DNA from: Cellulosimicrobium protaetiae | GTDB lineage: Bacteria; Actinomycetota; Actinomycetes; Actinomycetales; Cellulomonadaceae | NCBI RefSeq assembly: GCF_009708005.2 | Contig: NZ_CP052757.1 | Span: forward strand, 1,426,001 to 1,490,000 | Length of the DNA: 64,000 nucleotides | Direction of reading: 5' to 3' | In this document: piece after piece, positions 47,829 through 55,424 of the stretch | Numbering within the stretch: position 1 is the stretch's first letter | Layout: each line of letters opens with the position of its first letter | The notes under the pieces: generated by a model | Told to the model about the DNA's origin: nothing | The model's database searches: none | Seen by the model: the letters and a program-made list of their open reading frames with translations, nothing else | Made by a program: the position numbers and the translations under genes

Positions 47829-48898
47829 CGGGCGGTGCCGACCCGGGGACGCCCGTGCGGCGGCTCCCGGCGGGACCGGTGGGCGACACCGCGCGGCCGC
47901 GCCGGGCACGGATCGCGCTGCTCGCCGGTGCGGGCCTGCTGCTCGCGCTCCTGCTGGCGGTCGCCGCGAGCATCGCGCTCGGCTCCCAGCCGGTCCCGCT
48001 CCCGGACGTGCTCGCGGTCCTGCGCGCACCCGGCACCACCGCGGCGTCGGCCGTCGTGTGGGACATGCGGGTGCCACGGACGATCCTCGGCCTGCTCGTC
48101 GGCGTCGCGCTCGGCGTCGCCGGCGCCCTCACCCAGGCGCACACCCGCAACCCGCTCGCCGATCCCGGGCTGCTGGGCGTGACGTCGGGTGCCGCGTGCG
48201 CCGTCGTGCTCGCGATCCACGTCCTCGGGGTCACCGGTCCGTCGGCGGCGGTCGGGTTCGCGCTCGTCGGCGCCCTGGGCGCGGGGATGCTCGTCGTCGT
48301 GCTGTCGCAGCGCATCCGGGTGCTGGCGCCCGGCGTGACGCTCGTCCTCACGGGATCGATCGTCACGGCGCTCCTCGCCTCGATCACGTCGGGCGTGCTG
48401 CTGCTCGACCGCTCGACCATGGACGTGTTCCGGTTCTGGAGCATCGGGTCGCTCGTCGGCCGCGGCCCCGAGGTGATCTGGACCGTCGCCCCGTTCGTGC
48501 TGGTCGGTCTCGCCCTCGCCGTCGTCAACGCCCCGACGCTCCCCGCGCTCGAGCTCGGCGACGACCTCGGCGTCGCGCTCGGACGGCACGTGGTGCGGGA
48601 CCGGGTCGTGGGCCTCCTCGCCGTGACGTTCCTCGCGGGAGCGGCGACCGCGGCCTGCGGCTCCATCGCGTTCGTCGGGCTCGCGGCGACGCACGCCGCG
48701 ACCCGGCTCGGCCTGGGCGGCCCCGCGTGGCGCGTCCCGGTCGCCGGGCTGTGCGGCGCGGTGCTCGTGCTCGGGGCCGACGTCGTGGGGCGCGTCGCCC
48801 CCGCCACCTCGGAGGTCCAGGTCGGCATCGTCATCGCCCTCGTCGGCGCGCCGCTGTTCCTCGTCCTCGCCCGCGCGCACCGTGGAGACCCCGCATGA
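47825..48898 (+). CDS. Ferric-siderophore ABC permease (FecCD family, FepD-like)
   Basis: Polytopic permease of 357 aa, one half of the import channel. MRVPRTILGLLVGVALGVAGALTQ and HTRNPLADPGLLGVTSGA are the FecCD signatures, followed by FRFWSIGSLVGR and the coupling region LGDDLGVALGRHV. About nine or ten hydrophobic helices are visible. The start GTG overlaps the thioesterase stop by 4 bp. It pairs with the next gene, the ATPase at 25688 and the lipoprotein at 26913. Confidence 0.94.
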   Translation: MTGGADPGTPVRRLPAGPVGDTARPRRARIALLAGAGLLLALLLAVAASIALGSQPVPLPDVLAVLRAPGTTAASAVVWDMRVPRTILGLLVGVALGVAGALTQAHTRNPLADPGLLGVTSGAACAVVLAIHVLGVTGPSAAVGFALVGALGAGMLVVVLSQRIRVLAPGVTLVLTGSIVTALLASITSGVLLLDRSTMDVFRFWSIGSLVGRGPEVIWTVAPFVLVGLALAVVNAPTLPALELGDDLGVALGRHVVRDRVVGLLAVTFLAGAATAACGSIAFVGLAATHAATRLGLGGPAWRVPVAGLCGAVLVLGADVVGRVAPATSEVQVGIVIALVGAPLFLVLARAHRGDPA

Positions 48899-50277
48899 CC
48901 CGCCCCGGACCCGCCACCCTGCCCGCCGACGGGACGGCGAACCCCGCGTCCGGTCCGGACGCGTCCGGTTCTGCCTTGTCCGACCCTGCTGCGATCGACG
49001 CTGCTGCGATCGACCCTGCTGCGGCCGGGCCAACTGCGTCCGGTCCTCTCGCGTCCGGCTCGGTCTCCTCCGGTCCGGTGACGACCGGCCGAGCCGTAGG
49101 GGAGCCCATCCTGACCGAACCCGTCGTGACCGAACCTGTCCTGGCCGAACCCGTCCTGACCGGACGCCCACCGACCGGAGCCCCGCCGACGGGCCGCAGG
49201 GCGGCGCCGTCCCCGGGGGTGCGGCTCCCGGCGTCGCGCGGTTCGTACCGCGCGCTGCGCCGGCACCCGGGCAGCAGACGGCAAGCGCTCGTCTCGGTCG
49301 CGCTCGTCCTGCTCGTGCTCGCCGCGCTCGTCACGTCGATCGCGGTCGGCGAGTACGTCCTGCCTGTGGGGGACGTCGTCCAGGTCCTCCTCGGTGGGGG
49401 CGAGCCCGGGGACCGGTTCGTCGTCCTCGGGCTGCGCGCCCCCCGCGCCCTGACCGCGCTCGTCGTGGGGTTCGCCCTGGGCGCGGCCGGCGCGATCACC
49501 CAGTCCGTCGCCCGCAACCCGCTCGCGAGCCCCGACATCCTGGGCGTCACGGCCGGGGCGACCGCCGCAGCGGTCGCGGCGATCGTGCTGGCCGGGACCG
49601 GCGCCGGTACCGTCGGCGCGTTCCTCGCCGCCGCAGGGCTGCCCGTCGTCGCCGTCCTCGGCGGCCTCGCCGCGACGGCGCTCGTGTGCGGGCTCGCGTG
49701 GCGGGGCGGGATCGACGGGTACCGGCTCGTGCTCGTCGGCCTCGGCGTCAACGCCGGTGCGTCCGCCGTGACGTCGTGGCTGCTCGTGCGTGCCGAGCTC
49801 CCCGACCTCAACGCGGCCCTCGTGTGGATGACGGGGAGCCTCAACCGCGCAAGCGCGTCCGTGGTCGGGCCGGTCGCGCTCGTCGTCGTGGTCGCCGTCG
49901 TGGCGTCGGCGCTCACGACCCGCTGGCTCGCCGTCCTGCGGTTCGACTCCCGGGTCGTCGTCACGCTCGGGGTGCGGCGGTCCGCCGCGCAGCTGGTCCA
50001 GATCGGTCTCGCGGTCGTCCTGGCTGCCGCCGCGACGGCCGCCGCCGGGCCGGTCCCGTTCGTCGCGTTCATCGCGCCGCAGATCGCGTGGCGGGCGCTC
50101 GCGACCCAGGGCCCGCCGCCGCTCGGCGCCGGGCTCGTGGGCGCCGCCGTCGTGCTCCTGGCCGACCTCGGTGCGCGCTCGCTGCCCGTCGACCTGCCGG
50201 TCGGGGTCGTCACCTCGGCGGTGGGCGCCCCGTTCCTCCTGTGGCTCCTCCTGCGGGAGAGCCGAGGGGTCCGCTGA
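48895..50277 (+). CDS. Ferric-siderophore ABC permease (FecCD family, FepG-like), long N-terminal extension
   Basis: Second permease half, 460 aa. GLRAPRALTALVVGFALGAAGAITQ and RNPLASPDILGVTAGA identify FecCD. LVWMTGSLNRAS and GVRRSAAQLVQIGLAV follow, and PVPFVAFIAPQIAWR is the C-terminal conserved block. The first 110 residues are an unusual low-complexity, Ala/Ser/Pro/Gly-rich hydrophilic stretch with repeated EPVLTEPV-like and ASG units, predicted to be cytosolic and disordered. An internal start nearer residue 110 is possible, but ATG 48895 makes the usual ATGA overlap. It is the last gene on this strand of the cluster. Confidence 0.92.
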   Translation: MTRPGPATLPADGTANPASGPDASGSALSDPAAIDAAAIDPAAAGPTASGPLASGSVSSGPVTTGRAVGEPILTEPVVTEPVLAEPVLTGRPPTGAPPTGRRAAPSPGVRLPASRGSYRALRRHPGSRRQALVSVALVLLVLAALVTSIAVGEYVLPVGDVVQVLLGGGEPGDRFVVLGLRAPRALTALVVGFALGAAGAITQSVARNPLASPDILGVTAGATAAAVAAIVLAGTGAGTVGAFLAAAGLPVVAVLGGLAATALVCGLAWRGGIDGYRLVLVGLGVNAGASAVTSWLLVRAELPDLNAALVWMTGSLNRASASVVGPVALVVVVAVVASALTTRWLAVLRFDSRVVVTLGVRRSAAQLVQIGLAVVLAAAATAAAGPVPFVAFIAPQIAWRALATQGPPPLGAGLVGAAVVLLADLGARSLPVDLPVGVVTSAVGAPFLLWLLLRESRGVR

Positions 50278-50375
50278 CGAGGCACCCGAGACGACCGTGT
50301 CCCGCGGTGCCCGCGGTGCCCGAGGCGTGCGGTCGCCCGCTTCCGTCCCGTGGCCCGCCCGATCCGGGTGACGGT

Positions 50376-50426
50376 GCTCGGCCGGTGGCCCTGCTCGGCC
50401 GGTGGCCCTGCTCGGCCGGTGGCCCT
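50376..50426. repeat. Three tandem 17-bp repeats between convergent genes
   Basis: Units 50376-50392, 50393-50409 and 50410-50426 are identical (GCTCGGCCGGTGGCCCT), followed by a partial fourth. Each contains GGCC-n3-GGCC, able to form a small hairpin. The array lies in the 183-bp gap between the permease stop and the convergent phosphopantetheinyl transferase stop, where it may act in transcription termination. Nothing else is evident in this gap. Confidence 0.9.
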
Positions 50427-50460
50427 GCTCGGTCGCCGGGCGGGCCGGGCGGCGCCTGGT

Positions 50461-51363
50461 TCAGCCGGGCACCAGCCCGTGCCGCGCGAGCAGGTCGTGC
50501 CCGTCCGCGAGCACGGCGGCGAGCCCCGGGCCGGTGGCCGCCAGGCCGCCCGGCTCAGGGCCGGCACCTGCCCGCGATCGGGGCGGCGCGCACACGGCGA
50601 CGGCGGCGAAGCAGGCGGGCCCGGGCCCGTCCGCGGGGAGCGGCAGGTCACGGACCGCGAGCCGATCGACCCCCGGGAGCGCGCCGCCGCTGTGCACGAC
50701 GCGCGCCTCGTCGTCCGCCGGGGCGAGCACGAGGTCGTCCCGCGGGGCGAGGAGCCCCGTGCCCACCGCCTTGAGCACGGCCTCGCGCCGCACCCACGTC
50801 CGCGTGAACGACGCCGCGGTCCACCCGCCGGCCGGTCGCTCCTGCGGCGGGACGGCCTCGACGAGGTCGGTCAGGTGGTCGCGCGCCGGCGCGAGGGACT
50901 CGACGTCCACACCCACCTGGACGCCGGGACCGGTCCCGGCGCGACCACCCGGACCATCCCCGGCGCGACCACCCGGACCGGTCCTGCCGCGACCACCCGG
51001 ACCGGGCTCCGCGCCGGAGCCCTCGACCGGCCCGTCGTCGAGCACGGCGACGAGCACCCACCGGTCGGCGTGCGCGACCGAGAACGGTGGCCCGCCGCCG
51101 ACGAACGGCTTGCCCGGACGCACCCCGTCCCGGGCGCCGACGCGCACGTCGACCTCCCTCGGCGCGATCCCGCGTCGCTCGCCGACCACGGCACGCACCA
51201 GGGCGCGGCCGGTCGTGAAACGACGGCGGTCCTCCTCGCGCCGGAAGCTCGACGCCCGGGCGGCCTCCTCCGGCGTGAGCCACCCGTCGCCGTCGCCGTC
51301 GCCGGCACGCAGGGCGTGCGTGCACCACACGGTCACGGACGCGGGTGCGGAGGAGCGAGGCAC
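50461..51363 (-). CDS. 4'-phosphopantetheinyl transferase (Sfp/EntD type)
   Basis: Transfers phosphopantetheine from CoA to the Ser of carrier domains, activating the aryl carrier and NRPS T domains of this cluster. Key motifs are RFTTGRALVRAVVGERRG, GKPFVGGGPPFSVAHAD, VGVDVES with the Mg-binding Asp, and FTRTWVRREAVLKAVGTGL, the W-x-(K/R)-E-A motif. The 300-aa length is above the usual 230 because a Gly/Pro/Arg-rich repeat (three 24-bp units) is inserted just before the GVDVE motif. The GTG at 51363 is preceded by a TACGGT -10 only six bases away, suggesting a leaderless transcript. It is transcribed toward the siderophore operon. Confidence 0.9.
   Translation of the reverse strand: MPRSSAPASVTVWCTHALRAGDGDGDGWLTPEEAARASSFRREEDRRRFTTGRALVRAVVGERRGIAPREVDVRVGARDGVRPGKPFVGGGPPFSVAHADRWVLVAVLDDGPVEGSGAEPGPGGRGRTGPGGRAGDGPGGRAGTGPGVQVGVDVESLAPARDHLTDLVEAVPPQERPAGGWTAASFTRTWVRREAVLKAVGTGLLAPRDDLVLAPADDEARVVHSGGALPGVDRLAVRDLPLPADGPGPACFAAVAVCAPPRSRAGAGPEPGGLAATGPGLAAVLADGHDLLARHGLVPG
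50938..51009 (-). repeat. 24-bp tandem repeat inside the phosphopantetheinyl transferase gene
   Basis: Three 24-bp units (50938-50961, 50962-50985, 50986-51009) sharing CGACCACCCGGACC encode a collagen-like Gly-Pro-Gly-Gly-Arg repeat. The insertion precedes the catalytic GVDVE motif and keeps the frame. Confidence 0.9.
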
Positions 51364-51369
51364 GCCCGC

Positions 51370-51375
51370 ACCGTA
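51370..51375 (-). promoter_or_regulatory. Candidate -10 of a leaderless promoter for the phosphopantetheinyl transferase
   Basis: On the minus strand TACGGT (TAnnnT) ends six bases before the GTG start codon at 51363. The transcript would therefore begin at about the start codon. No iron box is visible here, so this gene may not be iron-regulated. Confidence 0.4.
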
Positions 51376-51383
51376 GCGCGGGT

Positions 51384-51677
51384 CTACCGGGTCGTGAACA
51401 GGCGCGCGGCCTGGGACTCGGCGTCGGCGTAGGTCTGCGCCGCCGCGCCGAGCGCGGCCGTGATGTCGTCGAGCGCGAGCTCGACCTGGTTCTGCGTGGC
51501 CTGCCACTGCGTCATCACGCCCGTGAAGGACGTCGCCGCGCCACCCCGCCACGACGCCTGCAGGTCCGTGAGGTGGCGCATCATCGCTCCGACCTCCGTG
51601 CGGATCGCCGTGACCGACCCGTTGACCGCCGCGCTCGCCTGGGCGACGCGCGTGCTGTCGACCTCGTACCGGCTCAT
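51384..51677 (-). CDS. WXG100 (ESAT-6-like) family protein
   Basis: A 97-residue helical-hairpin protein of the type secreted by type VII systems. The central turn LQASWRGGAATSF contains the W-x-G motif (Trp and Gly at the helix-helix junction). The C-terminal end AQTYADAESQAARLF carries a YxxxD-like secretion signal (Y-A-D-A-E). No EccC, EccD or partner Esx gene lies nearby, so it is an orphan whose secretion machinery must be elsewhere. ATG 51677 has GGAGG six bases upstream. The following 130-bp gap to the HD-domain gene shows nothing definite. Confidence 0.92.
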   Translation of the reverse strand: MSRYEVDSTRVAQASAAVNGSVTAIRTEVGAMMRHLTDLQASWRGGAATSFTGVMTQWQATQNQVELALDDITAALGAAAQTYADAESQAARLFTTR

Positions 51678-51807
51678 GTCGTCCTCCGTCGTCTCGTGCT
51701 CCGTGGCCGGCGGGCCACCACGCCGACGGTCGCCGGCGCTCGTCGAGGACGCTAGGCCGCGAGGGGCCCGTGGCGTGCGTCCACCGAGACGACCTGTGGA
51801 CGACGGG

Positions 51808-52539
51808 TCAGGCGCCCTGACCTGTGGACGGCGCCGATGCCTCGGCCAGCTTGAGCTGCTCCTTGCGCAGGCGCTGCAGCTCCGCGTCGAGGTTCTGACG
51901 CGCGGGCTCCTCCCACGCGGCACCCAACGGGCTCGAGAAGAGCGAGGAGCGGTCGAGGAGCTTGGTCAGGATCGCGATGCGGGCCCGCACGTAGTCGGGC
52001 TTCGGGATGTGCGCGTACTCGTCGCGCACGTCCTTGAGGTACTCCTTGTAACGCTGCGGCTCCGCCGCCAGCATCGCGAGGTCCGCGTCGCACAGCACCG
52101 CGCAGTCGAAGTCGGTCGCGTCCGGCGCGTGCCGCACGAGCGCGTTCACGAGGTGCGCGACCCGCCGCACCGCGGGCCCGGGCACGCCGAGGCGCGTGAG
52201 CTCGGCGTCGGCGAGCGCCGCGCTCGCCGTCTCATCCTCGCCGCCCTTGTTCGCGTACGTCGCGCGCCCCTTCGCGTCGAAGATCGCGCCGTGGTACCAC
52301 GCCGCGAGGCGGACGAGGTCGGGGTCGTGCGTCTCCTGGGAGAGCTCGTCGACCCGTCCCAGCACGTCGGCGAGGTGCCGCAGGTTGTGGAAGTGGCGGC
52401 CGGGCTGGTCCCAGCGGTCGAGCAGCGCCTGCCCGACGGCGCGGACCTCGTCGTCCGAGGCGGTCGCCCCGGCGCCGCGGGCGCTGCGGACGAACGAGGA
52501 GAGGAACCACTGCGGTGCGTCGGCGCTGTTGACGCCCAT
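51808..52539 (-). CDS. HD-superfamily metal-dependent phosphohydrolase-like protein
   Basis: A 243-aa cytosolic protein resembling predicted HD-domain phosphohydrolases (COG4339 type). Likely metal ligands are in RHFHNLRHLADVL, AAWYHGAIFD, KGGEDETASA and CDADLAML, the order expected for an H..HD..D core. The C-terminal tail from about residue 215 is charged and Ala/Gln-rich, possibly a short coiled coil. Its substrate is unknown. A poly-purine AAGAAGG lies upstream of the ATG. The 237-bp gap beyond it (52540-52776) has a possible minus-strand -10 TACGAT at 52665-52670 and nothing else I can identify. Confidence 0.8.
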   Translation of the reverse strand: MGVNSADAPQWFLSSFVRSARGAGATASDDEVRAVGQALLDRWDQPGRHFHNLRHLADVLGRVDELSQETHDPDLVRLAAWYHGAIFDAKGRATYANKGGEDETASAALADAELTRLGVPGPAVRRVAHLVNALVRHAPDATDFDCAVLCDADLAMLAAEPQRYKEYLKDVRDEYAHIPKPDYVRARIAILTKLLDRSSLFSSPLGAAWEEPARQNLDAELQRLRKEQLKLAEASAPSTGQGA

Positions 52540-52776
52540 GAACTTCAGCCTTCTTCGACGGACGAGGAGACGAGGCGGTCGTCACCGGGCGAGTGCCCGG
52601 AGCGGAGGCCACGACGTCGCCGCGCGACCCCACCACCAGCGTAGGTCTCGCGGGACGACCCGCCATCGTAGCCGCACTCGACGGTGTCTCGGGACCGAGG
52701 GGCGGCCTCCGCGCGTGGCGTCGAGGCGCGCCACTCACGGGGCCGCGGGTGGCGGGGGCGGGGGCGTACCCGACGG

Positions 52777-54540
52777 TCAGGAGGCGCGCGGGAGGTCCAC
52801 GCGGACCGTGAGCCCGCCGCCCGTCGTCTCGCGCACGGACACCCGCCCGCGGTGGGCGCCCACGATCGCGGCGACGATCGCCAGGCCGAGCCCGGACCCT
52901 CCCGACGCGCGGTTGCGGGACGAGTCGGCCCGGTAGAACCGCTCGAACACCCGCTCGCGCTGCTCGCCGGGTACTCCGGGGCCGTGGTCGCGCACCTCGA
53001 GCACGGCGACCTCGTCGCCGGGCGGAGCGCCCTGCGCGGCGTCACCGGGCGGCGGCGAGGGGCGGGCGACGCCGAGCGCGATCTCGACCGGGGTCCCCGC
53101 GGGCGTGTGGCGCGCGACGTTCCCGACGAGGTTCGCGAGCACCTGCCGCAACCGGTCCTCGTCGCCCACGACCTGCAGCTCCTGCGGGGCGCCGGCGCCC
53201 GGTGCCAGCCCGACGAGCCGGACGTCGCGCGACGGGTCGAGCGCGTGCAGGTCCTGCGCGGAGTCTCGGGCGAGCGCGACGAGGTCCAGCGGGTCGTGCC
53301 GCAGCGGCCGGCCCTCGTCGAGGCGTGCGAGCGCGAGCAGGTCGTTGACGAGCGTGCCCATGCGGTTCGCCGAGTCCTCGATGCGCCCCATCGTGTCGTC
53401 GACCTTGTCGGGCGTGTCGAGCGCACCCATCCGGTACAGCTCGCCGTAGCCGCGGATCGTCGCGAGCGGCGTGCGCAGCTCGTGGCTCGCGTCGGAGACG
53501 AACCGCCGCATCCGCTCCTCGGACGCCTCCTGGACGGCGAACGCCTCCTCGATCTGGGAGAGCATCGCGTTGAGCGACGCCGCCAGCGAACCCACCTCGG
53601 TCGTCGGCGGGGCGGGGCGCACGCGCCGCGACAGGTCGCCCGCGGCGATGTCCGCCGCCGTCTCCTCGATCTCGCGCAGCGGCCGCAGCGCGCGGTGCAC
53701 CGCGAGGTAGGCGATGGCGCCGCCGACCAGGGCGATACCCAACGCCGAGAGCGCGAGCGCGCGGCCCAGCACCTTGACCGTCTCGTGGATGCCGGTCAGC
53801 GGGAGGGCGACGAACGCCGTCCCCTCGCGTTCGCTCGTGAGGTTCGAGCCGTAGAAGAACGACACCACGCGCCACTGCGCGGGCTCCACGCCACCCTCGG
53901 AGTCGACCGTGAACGGGACCTGCTGGCTCGCCTGGACCTCGGGGTCGGACATCGCCGGGATGTTCGGCACGCCGTACAGGTTCACCGTCTGGGGCCACCG
54001 GAGCGGGATCTCGTCTCCTCCCTTCGGCCGCACGAGGACGAAGTAGTCGCTGGGCAGCTGTGACCCTGCACCGATCCGCTCGTTCAGGGTGATGTTCGCG
54101 ACGGACTCGGCCGACCGCTCCAGCTGCGCGTCGACCTGGTCGACCAGGTAGCTCGACACGACCGTCGTCGTGACCGCCGACGCCAGCCCGAGCCCCGCGG
54201 CGAGCAGGAGCACCGTGATCGCGACGAGCCGGGCCCGCAGCGGAACGCGCGCGAACCAGCCCCACCCCTGCGTCGGGACGGGGCGGCCGTAGGGGCGCTC
54301 CGCCGTCGGGCCGCCGTCGCCCGGGGCCGCCGCGGACGCCACGCCGGGGGGCGGGTCGCCCGGCCCCGACGTCGCGGTGCCGACCGCTGCGCCGGACGCT
54401 GAGCCGGACGCTGAGCCGGACGCAGACTCGGCCTGTCTGCCCGTCGCGGAGTCGGTCGCGGTGGCGCGGCTCCCCGAGGGCGGGGGAGGCGGGGGGACCG
54501 GGCGGGCACCCGCCGTCGTGCGGTCGGGGCCGGCCGTCAT
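52777..54540 (-). CDS. Two-component sensor histidine kinase
   Basis: A 587-aa membrane histidine kinase, cognate to the regulator upstream. The first 115 residues are a Pro/Ser/Gly/Ala-rich cytosolic stretch with a 12-bp repeat (SGSA units near 54390-54422). Then come a transmembrane helix (RLVAITVLLLAAGLGLASAV), an extracellular sensor of about 165 aa, a second helix (ALALSALGIALVGGAIAYLAV), HAMP (ALRPLREIEETAADIAAGDLSRR), HisKA with SDASHELRTPL (His353), and HATPase with NLVGNVARHTP, DHGPGVP, FYRADSSRNRASGGSGLGLAI. The architecture matches the TrcS/MprB-like group of actinobacteria. The signal sensed is unknown. The ATG overlaps the regulator's stop by 4 bp. Confidence 0.94.
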   Translation of the reverse strand: MTAGPDRTTAGARPVPPPPPPSGSRATATDSATGRQAESASGSASGSASGAAVGTATSGPGDPPPGVASAAAPGDGGPTAERPYGRPVPTQGWGWFARVPLRARLVAITVLLLAAGLGLASAVTTTVVSSYLVDQVDAQLERSAESVANITLNERIGAGSQLPSDYFVLVRPKGGDEIPLRWPQTVNLYGVPNIPAMSDPEVQASQQVPFTVDSEGGVEPAQWRVVSFFYGSNLTSEREGTAFVALPLTGIHETVKVLGRALALSALGIALVGGAIAYLAVHRALRPLREIEETAADIAAGDLSRRVRPAPPTTEVGSLAASLNAMLSQIEEAFAVQEASEERMRRFVSDASHELRTPLATIRGYGELYRMGALDTPDKVDDTMGRIEDSANRMGTLVNDLLALARLDEGRPLRHDPLDLVALARDSAQDLHALDPSRDVRLVGLAPGAGAPQELQVVGDEDRLRQVLANLVGNVARHTPAGTPVEIALGVARPSPPPGDAAQGAPPGDEVAVLEVRDHGPGVPGEQRERVFERFYRADSSRNRASGGSGLGLAIVAAIVGAHRGRVSVRETTGGGLTVRVDLPRAS

Positions 54541-55274
54541 GACGTCGTGGGCGGCTGGCGCAGCAGGTAGCCCACGCCGCGCTTGGTGTGGATGAGCGGC
54601 GGGAGGGCGACGGGCTCGCCGTCGGGGCCGGGCACGGTGAGGTTGTCGATCTTGCGGCGCAGGTAGGAGATGTAGGACTCGACGATGTTCGCGTCGCCGC
54701 CCCAGTCGTACTGCCACACGTGGTCGAGGATCTGCGCCTTCGACAGCACGCGGCCCGCGTTGAGCATGAGGTAGCGCAGGAGCTTGAACTCCGTGGGCGA
54801 GAGGTCGACGTCGATGCCCGCGCGGCGGACCTCGTGCGAGTCCTCGTCCATCTCCAGGTCGGCGAAGCGCAGCACCGCGTCCTCGACCGGCTCGGCGTGC
54901 GTGCGGCGCAGCACCGCGCGGATGCGCGCCACGACCTCCTCCAGGCTGAACGGCTTCGTCACGTAGTCGTCGCCGCCGACGGTGAGGCCGGTGACCTTGT
55001 CGCGCGTGTCGTCCTTCGCGGTGAGGAACACGACGGGCGTGTGCTGCCCCTTCTCGCGCAGGCGGCGCGTGACGGTGAACCCGTCCATGTCCGGCAGCAT
55101 GACGTCGAGCACGACGAGGTCGGGCTCGACGTCGCGCACGAGCCGCAGGGCGCTCTGCCCGTCCGCGGCGGCGTGGACCTCGAACCCGGCGAAGCGCAGG
55201 GACGTGGCCAGCAGCTCGCGGATGTTCGGCTCGTCGTCGACGACGACGAGGCGTGCCTCAGGCGTGGTGCTCAT
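54537..55274 (-). CDS. OmpR-family response regulator
   Basis: A 245-aa DNA-binding response regulator. The receiver shows the acidic pair VVVDDEPNI, phospho-acceptor Asp57 in LVVLDVMLPDMDG, TAKDD and the Lys of VTKPFSLEE. The OmpR winged helix (about 140-238) has LSPTEFKLLRYLMLNAGRVLSKAQILDHVW, SYISYLRRKID and IHTKRGVGYLL. This is the TrcR/MprA/CseB type common in actinobacteria. Upstream lie CTGGGAG direct repeats 11 bp apart, a typical OmpR-type autoregulatory site. It is translationally coupled to the kinase gene downstream. Confidence 0.95.
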   Translation of the reverse strand: MSTTPEARLVVVDDEPNIRELLATSLRFAGFEVHAAADGQSALRLVRDVEPDLVVLDVMLPDMDGFTVTRRLREKGQHTPVVFLTAKDDTRDKVTGLTVGGDDYVTKPFSLEEVVARIRAVLRRTHAEPVEDAVLRFADLEMDEDSHEVRRAGIDVDLSPTEFKLLRYLMLNAGRVLSKAQILDHVWQYDWGGDANIVESYISYLRRKIDNLTVPGPDGEPVALPPLIHTKRGVGYLLRQPPTTS

Positions 55275-55275
55275 G

Positions 55276-55314
55276 CTCCCAGTGTCCTCCCGTGGTCTGG
55301 GAGTCGCCTGGGAG
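55276..55314. promoter_or_regulatory. Direct repeats, candidate autoregulatory operator of the response regulator
   Basis: CTGGGAG at 55297-55303 and 55308-55314 form a direct repeat with an 11-bp step. An inverted copy CTCCCAG lies at 55276-55282, just before the regulator's start codon. OmpR-type dimers bind such 10-11 bp-spaced repeats. The site lies in the divergent region shared with the gene at 55425. Confidence 0.5.
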
Positions 55315-55424
55315 GGCGCTCCACCGACCGAGCGTGCCGAGACGGGAAGGTCCGGCCCGAGATCGCCCGGATCCGGGGCGGATCCTCACGTCTCGGCGGG
55401 GGCGCGTGGGTGGCCTCCGGCAAG

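Noticed and set aside
50278-50460. Mobile-element remnant between the siderophore operon and the phosphopantetheinyl transferase gene
   Set aside because: Only short tandem repeats are present; there is no transposase fragment, terminal inverted repeat or target duplication.
52540-52776. Small RNA or tRNA gene in the gap beside the histidine kinase gene
   Set aside because: No cloverleaf, anticodon arm or terminator-like hairpin could be recognised by eye; only a possible -10 for the HD-domain gene.
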